Below, one piece after another: positions 26,252-37,211 of a stretch of 64,000 nt of DNA. Origin of the DNA: Mugil cephalus (Eukaryota > Chordata > Actinopteri > Mugiliformes > Mugilidae). The notes beneath the pieces are model-generated. The model worked only from the letters and a program-made list of their open reading frames with translations, searched no databases and had not been told where the DNA came from. The position numbers and the translations under genes are program-made. Every line of letters begins with the position of its first letter. The first letter of the stretch is position 1. The DNA lies in contig NC_061783.1 in assembly GCF_022458985.1 (NCBI RefSeq), forward strand, positions 14,763,913-14,827,912, written 5' to 3'.

Positions 26252-29200
26252 TTGGTCGGCGTAGTTGACGGACACACTGCTGCAGAAACAAATTGATTCA
26301 CTTTTGACGTCAGCACCGTTTGAAAAGACTTCAAGACGTACCTCTGTCCTCATCATACTGGAGTTTACAGCAACAAAGAAGACAGAGATGGAGAATCGTC
26401 CACTCTTGGTGTGTAATCTGGCTTTGACAGCAGTTCTAATTAACGTGTCGGGATTTGCTGAAGAAAAGGACTTGATCTACTGTGGGACCAGTATCACATC
26501 AGAACAACCTACGCAAAAAAATAAATAAATAAAAAAAAAAAAGAAAGAAAATCATTCTGGTCCCAGGGCGATTTCAGCCCTAAAAAAAAAAAAATTCCTT
26601 CCAATTTTTTGTCATAGACATTGGATTGATCCATCAGGGTTGTGAGTACTTCATTGGTCATGTCTCTCAGGGCCTCTGGGAGGTGCTACTGAGCAGCCAC
26701 CTGGACAGGAAACTTCAGGGGACTGGCATCCGTACATACAAACCCTCACCCTCTTCATATGGGGGTGACGCAATTGAATGAACACTGTTGATGAACATTA
26801 GTCCTCGAAGCTGCAATCATTAAATAATGCTGAAAATCGTTCTTCCTCACCGTGGAATCGGCTCAATCGAAAATATTTCGCTTCGGAAGCTGATTGATAA
26901 GAATGTGTGTGTTTGCTGACTTGACGTCTCCGGCAGAGGCACCTGTGTTCACCAAAATAACCCCAACAAGTCTATCAGCTTTGCGGGACTTTTGTGCCAC
27001 TCTGTCATGGTAGCTTTAAGACTTTTAAGACTCTAGAGACATTTGCAAGTCGCATTTCTGAAACCGAGCCCAAAGGCTGGCTCTCTCTGAGAAATGGTTG
27101 ATCTGGAGTGCGAAAATCATCAGTTTAGTCTTCATCACAGGGCTACGAACATCTGCCCGGAAATATCGAGCATGAGCATAAAGCTGCCTGTGTATTGAAA
27201 TAGAAATATACAGTAAATTGGATGAAATTCCACAAAGAAGTGTGTAAAATACAGTGTGTGCAGTATACAGGGCATTACAATCCCAAATATTCTCACGACT
27301 TACTGAGGATCCACAATGATGTTTGTTTTGAATAACAAGACTAACCTACATGCTGCATGTTCGATGAGGACAGAAGAGACAAACCAAACAGCGAAGGAGG
27401 AAAGAAGATGTGGAGATGTTCTCTTTCTCTTTGCGCTTTGTTTTTTGCCTTTTTGTTGATTTTAGAAAATGCTGTTAGCGTAATGCTAATCACTAAATGC
27501 ACATTAGCTGAGCCACTGTTGGATAAGTTACGGCGTTCACTCAGAAAATCTGTGTTTGAAATTCCCTCTCAGTTGGATTTATTCACCTTAGGACACCAGC
27601 GGGACGGAGTTTGGACCGGGACACATGAAAATTAGAGCGGATATGTGAATGAAAAAAACGTTAAGAAGCATTATGTTTCCAGGCCTTATGTGGTAGAAGA
27701 GAAAAAACAAAATAAATCTCTGTAATGTTGATCTAGCTGTTTATAACTAGGCCAAGGCTTCAATGGGGGATTATGCTTCTGTGTGTTCCATTTAATGGGC
27801 CAAATATAATCGACAGGGAGCAGCAGAATAGAGGGTTTTAGATGCTAATTACCTCTCTGTGTGGGGAGAAATGTACTAACTAAAAAAAAAGAAGAAAGAA
27901 AATAGTTTGATGTTTTTAGAAATGGTTTGCTTTGTTGCTTAAAGTCAGAAGAAAACATTGATATGACTAATAAGGATACAGTAAAGACAAGACAAAAGCC
28001 AGCAGTGGTTAGCTTTAGCTTAGCAAAAATGCTATCTTCAGAAGTTACACAACCAACTAGGCATCACCTCCTTTACATGTAAACAGATTTAACCATGAGA
28101 TATAATTTGGTTATCAGTGAGCTTTTATAGATGCTAGAAGGCTAACGTGTTTCCCTGTTCTTGGTGCTAAGCTAAGCTAACTAGCTGCTGCCTGTGTATA
28201 CACCCGTTTTCTATCAATCTTCTCGTCTGAAATGGGCTAGAAAGCAGCATTTGTTTTTTCTCAAATGTCAAATTACTTTGAAAATGTTGAAAAACGTAAT
28301 TGTAGCAGGTTTAGGACAGTTTGAGGCATTGTTTTGTTTCTTTTGAAGATTCCTTTAGAGCCAGAGATCTTATTATTTAAGATCTACAACTTTAAAACTG
28401 CAAAATTAACACAAGTAATAATACACCACATTCTAGACAAATCCCTTAATGACAAAGCATTATTTCTGGAATTTAACATCTTCGGGAGCGTTGCAAGAGA
28501 TGTTTCCGATGCTCCATTTTGCATCAAGTTTAAGAAAATGTTTTTTTGGAAAGAGGTTGCATCTACTAAGGTCAAGCAGCAACAACGTGATGAGTGTAGC
28601 TTTACTTCAACCCTGTAAACACCAACAGTTCGACTAGTCACAAGAGGGGATAAACACAGGTTTTTACAAAAAATAATCTCTTAATTTTACTTATTGATAA
28701 AATTATAATCTTAATCATTTGAATGTTTCCTCAGCTGATTGTGCTAAGGATGTGTTTAAAAAAAAAAAAAAAAACTTGAAAGACAGAACGAGAGATTATA
28801 TTTTGTGTCGTTCGTCTGATCTTGTGTTACGACAACAGCCCCTGTTAATCAAGCCGGGGGTGGGAGGGGGGCTGTGTGAAGTGGGCAGAGCAGGGTTGTT
28901 TGTGTTACTGAAATCCTTCTTTTCTCCTGCATCTGTCAGGGTGAAAGGCTGCGGATTTGGGTCAGTTTTATTTTTCGGCTAAATCAGCTGAAACATGCAA
29001 CTTGAGAGGGAGAGAAATGTAAATTGCAGTGGGCGGATATCCTAATGAAAGAGCGTTTTTATTTGAGTGTTATTATTTGGAGAAGATTAATTTCATATTT
29101 GGGGTTTTTAGAAGAGATTTCACTCACTGATTATGGGTTGTGTTTTTCTTTTCCTTTTTTTTTTTTTTTTTAATTCACTTGGGGTCAGTTCGGTGCAGAG

Positions 29201-31230
29201 TTTTACCCCGTTTTGTTTTTAACAAATTAAATTCCTCCCATGTTTTCAGGTACATTCAGTCAGTCTCAGACCAGAGTAGAGGGAAAGTGTTACGCTTCCT
29301 GTGTTGATCTTGCTCTGATGGCTGCGATGCTGGGACAAATAAAAGCAGAGATGGGACAATGACGGACGACAAGGACTTACATATGCCAGACTTTTGAATG
29401 GCCTCTCTAACCACTCCGGCAATAAAATACTCTAAATAAGAAAAAAATGGACACGTGACATCAGTTTAAAGACAAAGATGAAGATTTGAAGAAGGAAAAA
29501 AACAACAAAACAACTACGTTGTGTTTGGGAGGTTTGCATGCGACAACAGCGATATGCATGTGTGGAACACCAAAGTATGACTCTGTACAAATCACTCAAG
29601 CTCTTTTCTTTATAGGTCAGGGATGTTTTTTTTCTAATGCATGGCTGGATGTTTGTCTCATTATGTTTGAACTTCAATGTTTTGAGAAAAAAAAACTGAA
29701 AAAAATCAACATGTACTCTTCGAGCTGAAGCATTGTGCTCGGTCTGGGTCAGTGCACTCTTAACAAGCATGGAAGTGTTACACATTTTTGCACAGGTGAA
29801 GTTGCAGACAGCAACGATCTTGTCACTTTTTAGCACTGGGTAACGTGAAGAGGTGAGGTGTGCGCTGTGCAGAGCGGCGCTCCTTGTTAAAAGTGTCGAC
29901 GAGAACCTCCAGGCCGCGAATACTTGAAGTGCAACTTGAGTGTTTCTGTTCCGATGCAGTGAGAAGGTCTCTGATTCGTGGGTTTTACGTTGTTCTTAAT
30001 GTCCCAAGCCTTTTTACCGTAGACTCTGGAATGTTCACGCGGCACGGCTGCAGCTCGGCCTGCTGGGAGATTGAGTTCTTAAACCTTTTGATTCCATCTG
30101 GTGACTTAAATTTTTATTTCTTCTTTAAAGTCAATGAATGTGACTTGATTTCAGCCGAAATCATTTTCGTTTTGATGTTCGACAAGCCAGGGTGGAGGTC
30201 TTGACGTTGCACAGAACTTGCACATCATAAGTAGAATTATGTTGCAAAAGACAGTTTTAAAAAAACGAACTGTGGATATTTATTTTTGAGCTTTCTTGTC
30301 TATAAACGACACTTTTCACTTGGTTTCCAAATGAGCAAATTAAAGCTACTCTTTTTGCTGTTATGGGAGATGCTACAGAAGTGAACTGGACTGTGTGTGT
30401 GTGCGCGCGCATGTGTGTGTGAGAGAGAATGAGAGAGAAAGCGGTTGATTCAGCTGTTCACGTGTAAAGCAAAAGACGAGTGTGTTAAAAATGTCATCTC
30501 AGTGTTCATTTTTAGGTTCTTGTTCTCTGCTCTTTGCAATCACCTGGTTTACACTTGTCTCTGGAATCAATGGCTGCAATACCGGAAGTTATTTACGAGT
30601 CTTTTTTGTCTCTGTTCTGATGTTTAATTCAACTAGACAATGTCCTTTTTTTTTTTAAAAAAAAATGTTTTTTTTTTTTTTTTTGACTTTTAAGGCAGAG
30701 CCGCACGTAAGAGTTTGGCCTTTGCACTTTTACAGTGGCAGCCATGTTGGCTCCACCGTCCCGATCGCTGAGTGGATGTGAAGACGCGGTGATGTTGCTT
30801 CATGTTCCCAACCAGCGGCTGCAGTTAGTCCAACCGGTCCAAACTGTGTATGTGCGGCTCTGCCTCTAGGAAACTGTGTTAAAGCAGAAAGATGCCTATA
30901 TACTTTGATTTTTAATAGAGATTTAATCCAGATGAATACTTAAAGAATGGGAAAGCAAATATACACAGTGTACTATATATATAATATGCCTTGTTATTTG
31001 AAGAAAAGATGTAAATATACATATTTCTCTTTTAGTTTCTTCTTTTTTGCTGCTATAAAAAAGATGATTATTTTGTTAGTAGTTTTGTTTTCTATATAAA
31101 GTCTGTATATATACATATATAAATATATATATATCTCTATGTCATGTAAATATGCTTGAGCCTTCATATGTAGGACTCTGGATGAACACTGTATGGAACG
31201 CACCTTTAAAATCTGTTAAGAAATAAACAA
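26252..31230 (+). other. Probable long 3' UTR and 3' flank of slc45a4
   Basis: No coding exon is visible between the slc45a4 stop codon and about 31.2 kb. An early poly(A) candidate lies in the A-rich run near 26520-26540. A better one is AATAAA at 31222-31227, which ends a stretch of T-rich, UTR-like sequence. SLC45A4 transcripts in other vertebrates have long 3' UTRs, so a UTR of about 5 kb is plausible but not shown. The stretch contains a degraded dispersed repeat (about 27950-28290), A and T homopolymer runs (28748-28775, 29155-29172, 30647-30684) and an AT-rich segment at 30970-31140. Confidence 0.45.
27950..28290. mobile_element. Degraded dispersed repeat in the slc45a4 3' UTR region
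   Basis: GGTGCTAAGCTAAGCTAACT followed by CTATCAATCTTCTCGTCTGA matches the pattern of a fish short repeat whose consensus reads GTGCTAAGCTAAGCTAAC...ATCGATCTTCTCATCT. It is old, and its ends are uncertain. Confidence 0.45.
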
Positions 31231-32552
31231 ACAATGACTTCTTTCATTATTTGACATGTTTGTTAAAAATCCTAACAAAAGAAAATAATCTTAAATGACA
31301 AAGGGCCACACCACACACCAAGGGACAACTCATTGGAGGGTAACATAGCAAGGTTTTGGATCTATTGAAGGTCTGATCCCAGGATCATTCCGGGTGCAGG
31401 ACTTTTTCTATAAAAAACCTCAGGTCTGAAGCTTGTAGTCTGTTTGCAGTAGGCAATGAAAATATACCAAGTGACCTAACACAAGCACTTAATCAGGAAA
31501 GGATTTTTTTTAATGGCAATTCATAACTATTGACAAAACAATGTGAGTTAGTTGTGCGTGATACTGTGTCATGCAAATATGCAGATTTGTTCAAATCTGC
31601 ATATTTGCTGTGACCTTTCCTGCATTTTGGGAAATGACTACATGGAGTATGGATTGTTTAAATTTTGCTGGAGGTTTTGTCACAAGCATGGGGCGAAGGA
31701 ACCTGCTGATCTCCGGGGCCGCAAGGCACGTCAACTCGGCTCCTCCGACAAGCATCCGACCGGTTTCCCATGATGCTGTGCGGTCACAGCGCTGTTTAGA
31801 GAAGAGGAAAACCAGAAAACGTTGTTCTTGCAATATCAGATTTCTCTGTCGCGGCATCAGCTCTTTCCGTACAGGGAAACCAGAGAGGGAACCTGAAACT
31901 GGGGTGTGCGTGCTTGTGCGTGCAGGTCAGCCGTGTGTGCGTCTAACCCAGACTCATCATGTGATAGCAGGTCCAGCTGATGGTGTAACATTACAGGCTT
32001 GGGACATTACGTTGAATGAACTGTTATGACCTGCTGCCCCTCTGGAAGGGTTAAAGAGAAAGGCCACTCTTCTCTTCTCTTTATACTGATAAATGTGAAT
32101 GGCTCTCCTCATTTCAAGCCAAATATATTAATATATTTTACAAATGTCACATTTTGAGGTTTTGTGTGGTCACGTTTGCTCTCTTGTGTAAATAAGTTGT
32201 TATGAGCAGCAGGTATTATTGTACTTAAGTTAAATTATATAATCGTCAGGTACAGGGTCACTTTTTGATGAATTCGCTATTCGCTCTTAATCAGTGAGAC
32301 GTTCCAAGTGAGATCGAGCCAACTGTGGTGAGACACTGTCCTCTGGTGGACAGACTCTATATCTGATTGGTTTCTTACTCTGTGAAGTGTCTTTGAACCA
32401 TTCATGCATTAACGGAGAGTGACACTGAATGCAGCAACACTCAAAGCCGACGCTTGTGAATCTCAGTCATTTACTTTATTTATAATGAATAGAGGTGAAT
32501 AAGACGGGTATCAAAGTTCTAGAGTTGCAACCACAGACACAACGTTTACGCC

Positions 32553-32970
32553 GATCAGGCATAACATTATGACCACCTTTCTAATATTGTGCCTTATCAG
32601 AAAATGGACATGCGTATTCCAGGGGTGTCCTGTTTGTGTCTGGCAGCAAGATGTTGTTAGTGGGGGCATTTTGGGTCCTATGGGTTAAGGTGTGTGGATC
32701 AGATTTGTTCCAGTGCATCCCACGCGATCTTTTTGGGATCTAGTGAATTTGGAGTCCAGGTCATCAACTTTTATTGTTCTTCATCATGCTCCCATCAAGG
32801 AGTGTCATATGGGGTGGGGGTGTCTGGTCTGGTCTAGGTTGGGGCTACATGTCTAAGTAACCTCCACATGAATGCCAGGTCCAAAAGTTTCCCATCAGAA
32901 CATTGAATTGTCACAAGATGATCTGGGGTTTTTACTTCTCCTGTTAGTGGTTTTAATGCTGTGGCTGAAT
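32553..32970. mobile_element. MITE with inverted ends (AACATTATGACCACC type)
   Basis: The left end, GATCAGGCATAACATTATGA followed by CCAC, is mirrored by GTGGTTTTAATGCTGTGGCT followed by GAAT at the right end. The whole is about 418 bases and belongs to a repeat family widespread in fish. A piece of its right half recurs in a dgat1 intron (50820-50945). Confidence 0.65.
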
Positions 32971-34115
32971 GGTGTACATTATCACTGACACAAAGAATTT
33001 TGCATTCAACAAATCCGTACACAAGTCAAATTCATTAACAACAAAAACAAAGTGAACAAAAAGATAAAGGAATAAATCAGCATGAGCTTACAAGAAGCAA
33101 AGTTTAGGCTGTAGTTCAAAAACAACAGATGTGAAGAGTTGGATTTAATAATGAATGAACTAATATAACCATAACCATAACCATAATTTATGTAATAAAA
33201 TAAATATGCCTTTTCATCTCTCTCATGCAAATCTTAGAGGCCAGATGTTCCCTTAAACTTTCTAAAATCCAACTATAAGCACTTTTAAGTTTCGCATGTT
33301 GTGTATGTTCCTCTAAATATCACCTGACTGCAAGTGTGTCTTGAGCTTGTGCCCTACAATCCGGACAAACATCAGTTTCGAGCTGGAATCAAAGCCGTGT
33401 TTTTGTTTATTCCCACTTCCATCAAAAAGTTTTCTGTGTGACGATGACGACGCTCCATTTAAACACTTAAAATGACAAATGAGGTCATTAAAAGAGCGCT
33501 GCACTTTGTTCCCGAAAGAAAAACTGTTTATACACGTGAAGTGAGCTTTTCATTTCATCTGGTTTAGTGAGCCGCTTCTTTTGATGTCTAACTGCTTGTT
33601 TCTGTTATTCTTCGTTTTAATGTCTTGGGTGTATTTCTTTTATTATTATTTTGTCCTCTGCTTTGGCTATACACAGAGATAATGGGCAATAATAGTCAGG
33701 GAAATTTAAATTTCCATTTAATATAGCGCAATTTGACCGCAATACCACATATTTACTTTATTGGACAAGTTATGGTGAAAATAATGACAAGAAATTAGGA
33801 GACAGAATTATAAAGACACTTATTTCACTCTTATTGTTATAACTCACTGCTTTATGTTTTGAAGGTTTTTTCCTAAAACTAAATTCTTTCAGTATGGAAA
33901 ATTGCTCTGGTGTTTCCGTTGCATAAAAGTGACACTGGTGGACTTAACAATGTCCACATGTCTAAGCTGTCTTCTCCGTCCAATATCCTATTAGTCCACT
34001 CAAAACTATGTGCACGATAATTTCCTTAAACCAAATACGGCTTCGATATTCGAAATCATAACATTGTGTTAGGTGTTTGCTGTGTTCTTCGAGTTTTTAT
34101 GTTCTTTTTGACTGA

Positions 34116-34262
34116 GGTGTTCTTCAAGGCTCCGTAATGGGTCTGCTTCTTTTTATTCTCGACGTAAATTATGCTTATTTTCCAACTCGGCGCGTTGCAC
34201 ATTTTTATGCTGATGACACCGTCTTGAATGACCCCACTGTGCACTATTTGCATTCAGTGAGC
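34116..34262 (+). pseudogene. Decayed LINE reverse-transcriptase fragment
   Basis: The plus strand reads GVLQGSVMGLLLFIL from 34116, then in the same frame AHFYADDTVL, with the YADD catalytic box at 34206-34217. These are neighbouring motifs of non-LTR reverse transcriptases (usually GxPQGSxLGPLLF and FYADDTxL). The Pro-to-Leu changes, the lack of the usual spacing and a stop soon after show a dead fragment. It lies between the 3' ends of slc45a4 and gpr20. Confidence 0.8.
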
Positions 34263-34519
34263 TCAGTTTAATTTAAAGATTATTCTAAGCTATGAGACAA
34301 AATGTGTTCTTTTCTGAAGCGCACAAACTACTGATTTTCCCAGAGCCACTCATTCTTTAAGTGATCACATGCCACAGCCACTCCAGACTATGCTGAGTCA
34401 ATCAATAATCCATTTAGGGGAAGTGGCGGACTGAACAATCCTCTAGAGTTGTTGATAAGTCTTTCTTTCCAGGTGTCTTTTTGGACTGTTCAATGGCCTC
34501 CGAGGTGGTGGTGACCTGT

Positions 34520-37211
34520 CTAGGCCGACTGATTTGTATCGGCTACCGGTGTGCTGGTCAAGGCGAATGTGGCCACGGTGTGAGCTATCCCCAGCGTGGT
34601 ACATTTATTTGCTGAACTCCTCTCGCCTTCTACCCCACTTGTTTGCCCTCCTTCCCCATCCCCCTCCCTGCCTTTCCCCCTCCTCATCCTCCACATCCTC
34701 TTGAAGCTGTCCGTCACAAAGCAGTAGACCACGGGATCCAGGCAGCTGTTCAGGCTGCTCAAGGTCACCGTGATGTGATAGGCCAGCACGTGCCCCGCCC
34801 CCTTCTCGAGCCCCTCCCCGGCCACACTGACCTGGAAGTAAACCAGCACCTGGCGAATGTGGAAGGGCGTGAAGCAAACGGTGAAGACCACCAGGACGGT
34901 GGCCAGAAGCCTGATGGCACGAGTCCTCCTGGCTCTGCTCTGCTGGAGCATCGGGCTGTTGCTGGAGAAGAGGAAGCAGGTGACACGCAGAGTGAAGCCC
35001 GCCACAGCGAGCAGAGGGAGGAGGAACTCCAGGATGGTGAGGTAGAAGAGGGCAGGGATGAGGACACAGGAAGAGCTGAACTCCAACGCCGTGGTCTGGA
35101 GAGAAGAGCAGAGAAAGCTCAACGCGTCAAGTCTAAAAGTGTTTCTTCTCCTTTAAACAAACCTTCAGTCTAACTCCAGTACAACAACCTAAGTAACCTC
35201 AATAGTAACCCTCAATCTAGCTGCACAAATGTTCCAACTAGATCCATATTTTCTTTTCACTTTCCTTTGAAGTTTCTTTAAGAACGTCTTCAAGTATTCA
35301 CTACATCAAATAACAGAAAAAGTCTGAGCCTTTTTATATCTCGACTATACACATCGCCCCTGTAGGTTTATCTTCAGACCTTTTGCAGGGTGCCACCCAC
35401 AGGTTGGGAACCATCACCCATGCTAGTTCAAGGCTTCACATTTGCTTCTCTAAACACACGGTGATCCTTTTAGTGGGGAATGTTTGACCCTGAAGTGGCC
35501 CTCTCAGGCTGCACCACCTCCCAGTAGTAGCACTACTCCCGGCAAGTTTTACCAAATGCTTTGTGTTGATATTTTCAGGCTGTTAATGCCAAATCTCCCC
35601 GAACAAGTTTTCCATGGAAACATCCTGAACTATGTTTGGATGAGAAGCTGAAACCTGTTAAGATAACAGAAACTACTAGTGAGAAGAATGAAAACTGTTG
35701 AGACTGTTTAAAAATATACAAAAGACTTAAGCGGGACATTTTACTTTTAGTACATAAACATCCTTGTGCAGTTTTCTCATCAGCTGACAACTACTGATGA
35801 AATTCTGCAGTTTTCCTCACTCAGAATATGTATATGATTATACATTAATTAAATTATATTAACCTCCTGAGATCCTGCGTCCTCATATGGGGACATTATG
35901 TTTTAGGTTTTATCACAGCTTATTCTGCTTCATTTAAACCTGTTGTCCTCATTACTGGACGCTTTAGTCTGCCATCTAGTGGTAGCAAAGGGTCAATACA
36001 CATTTTATGAGGACATTGGGACTTCATTGTTGTCTTTGCTTAGTCATGCTCAGGTGTTAAAATGAACAGTTTTGTATTTAGTCACAGTTTGGGTGACTTT
36101 ATTGTAGTATTAATAATGAAATAATCTCAGTGTCCACATATGAAGACATAGTTTGTTTTTGTTTTTTTCCACAAACTACTACTTCCTGCTTGATGATGCC
36201 GCCCTCATGATGCTTAGTTTTTATACGTCTTAGGTCCTACTAATCTCAAATACCGTAGAGAAATGAAAAACGCAGATCAAATAAAAGCTCGGGTCTCAGG
36301 AGGTTAAGATTTGGAACATGTGTTCTTTGCCTGTATGTGCGCTACTTTTGTGCCTTCACCTGAAAAGAGTACGTGACCACGACCGCAATGAACCACACTG
36401 TGGCACTGACACACCTGGCTGCTCCCGTGGTCCTCCATCGATGGAGGGTGCTGGATGCGTGCACGACAGCGAGGTATCGATCTATACATATGCTGAGAGG
36501 AAAGGGGAGGAAAAATAAATGTTGCACTGGATGAGGTTCATTCATTAAAATGGTGAGTAACCCTGCAGCACACCCACCTGGTCAGAAACAGGATGCTACA
36601 GTACATGTTGGCGAAGTAGCTGAAAGTGTGGACATAGGAGCAGGCCACGCAGCTGCCCCCGCTGTAGTAGAGGGCGATGCGGGCGGGGAGTGACAGCGCC
36701 ACCAGCAGGTCAGCTACAGCCAGGTTTATGGTGTAAACCACGGAGGCTGAAGAGTGTGTGGAGGCCCCGCAGAAAACGTAGAGAGCCAAACTGTTGAGGA
36801 TGACACCCACCACTAGCATGAGGCAGTTACACACCTGCAGGAAGGAGGGACGGGCTGTTAATGCTTCATATATGTGGATGTTTCGCTTTGTTTCAATGCA
36901 GACTCAAGAACGTATTTATTTAAGTTAATTATAACCATAACCACCAATAAATGCGTCATGAATCCACATATTCATAAAAACACACTGAAAATCTTACTTT
37001 TTTTTAAATTTTATTTTTTATTTGATCTTACCATCAGAGAGACCCAGACAGCATAGAAGTCTTGGTACAGCTGCACATCCAGATGGGCCAACCTGTGCAG
37101 GTAAGGCGCCCCCCACCGCTGGTCCCAGGTGGTGCAGTTGGTCGCGTGCAGGGTGAAAGGCGGGGTCTCGGAGGTTGAGATGGAGCTGGTGTTGGTGAGA
37201 AGGCTCTCCAT
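34520..37211 (-). CDS. gpr20: G protein-coupled receptor 20 (GPR20), four coding exons
   Basis: This is an orphan class A receptor of the plasma membrane; mammalian GPR20 signals constitutively through Gi. Exons in transcript order: 37211-37032, 36834-36578, 36492-36360 and 35095-34520, giving 381 residues against 358 in human. Phases join cleanly (0, 2, 0). The ATG at 37211 opens an extracellular tail with N-glycosylation sequons at residues 7 and 25. TM1 has LNSLALYVFC, nearly the human string. TM2 has NLAVADLL, and the DRY motif is at residues 150-152. TM6 has CFTPFHIRQV in place of CWxP. TM7 has LSSLNSCLDPVVYCFV with the DPxxY box at 310-314. The C-tail is rich in Gly, Glu and Arg. Human GPR20 has, as I recall, a single coding exon, so the three introns are notable. 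A piggyBac-like MITE lies in intron 3. It is convergent with slc45a4, as expected from shared synteny. Confidence 0.93.
35859..36307. mobile_element. piggyBac-like MITE, copy 2, in gpr20 intron 3
   Basis: The element has TTAA at both edges and inverted ends CCTCCTGAGATCC and GGTCTCAGGAGG. It is 449 bases long and related to the copy at 20722-21263 across most of its length. Its right edge lies 52 bases from the donor of the gpr20 exon at 36360-36492. Confidence 0.75.

Larger units (their letters stand above)
31231..34519. other. Intergenic region between convergent slc45a4 and gpr20
   Basis: No gene is seen here. A 152-codon frame at 31571-32029 has no recognisable domain and overlaps frames on the other strand. 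The region contains a MITE-like element (32553-32970), a short ATAACC tandem repeat near 33165-33188, and a decayed LINE reverse-transcriptase fragment (34116-34262). The final few hundred bases probably include the 3' UTR of gpr20, which is transcribed leftward; a reverse-strand AATAAA lies near 34151-34157. Confidence 0.5.

Noticed and set aside
31571..32029. A 152-codon plus-strand frame beyond the slc45a4 3' end
   Set aside because: No recognisable domain, overlapping frames on both strands, and no splice or promoter context.
33160..33190. ATAACC units as a telomere-like repeat
   Set aside because: Only three to four units are present and the vertebrate telomere unit is CCCTAA, so this is a short simple repeat.
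34643..35173. A 176-codon plus-strand frame
   Set aside because: It is the antisense shadow of gpr20 exon 4, whose GC-rich coding sequence keeps the other strand open.
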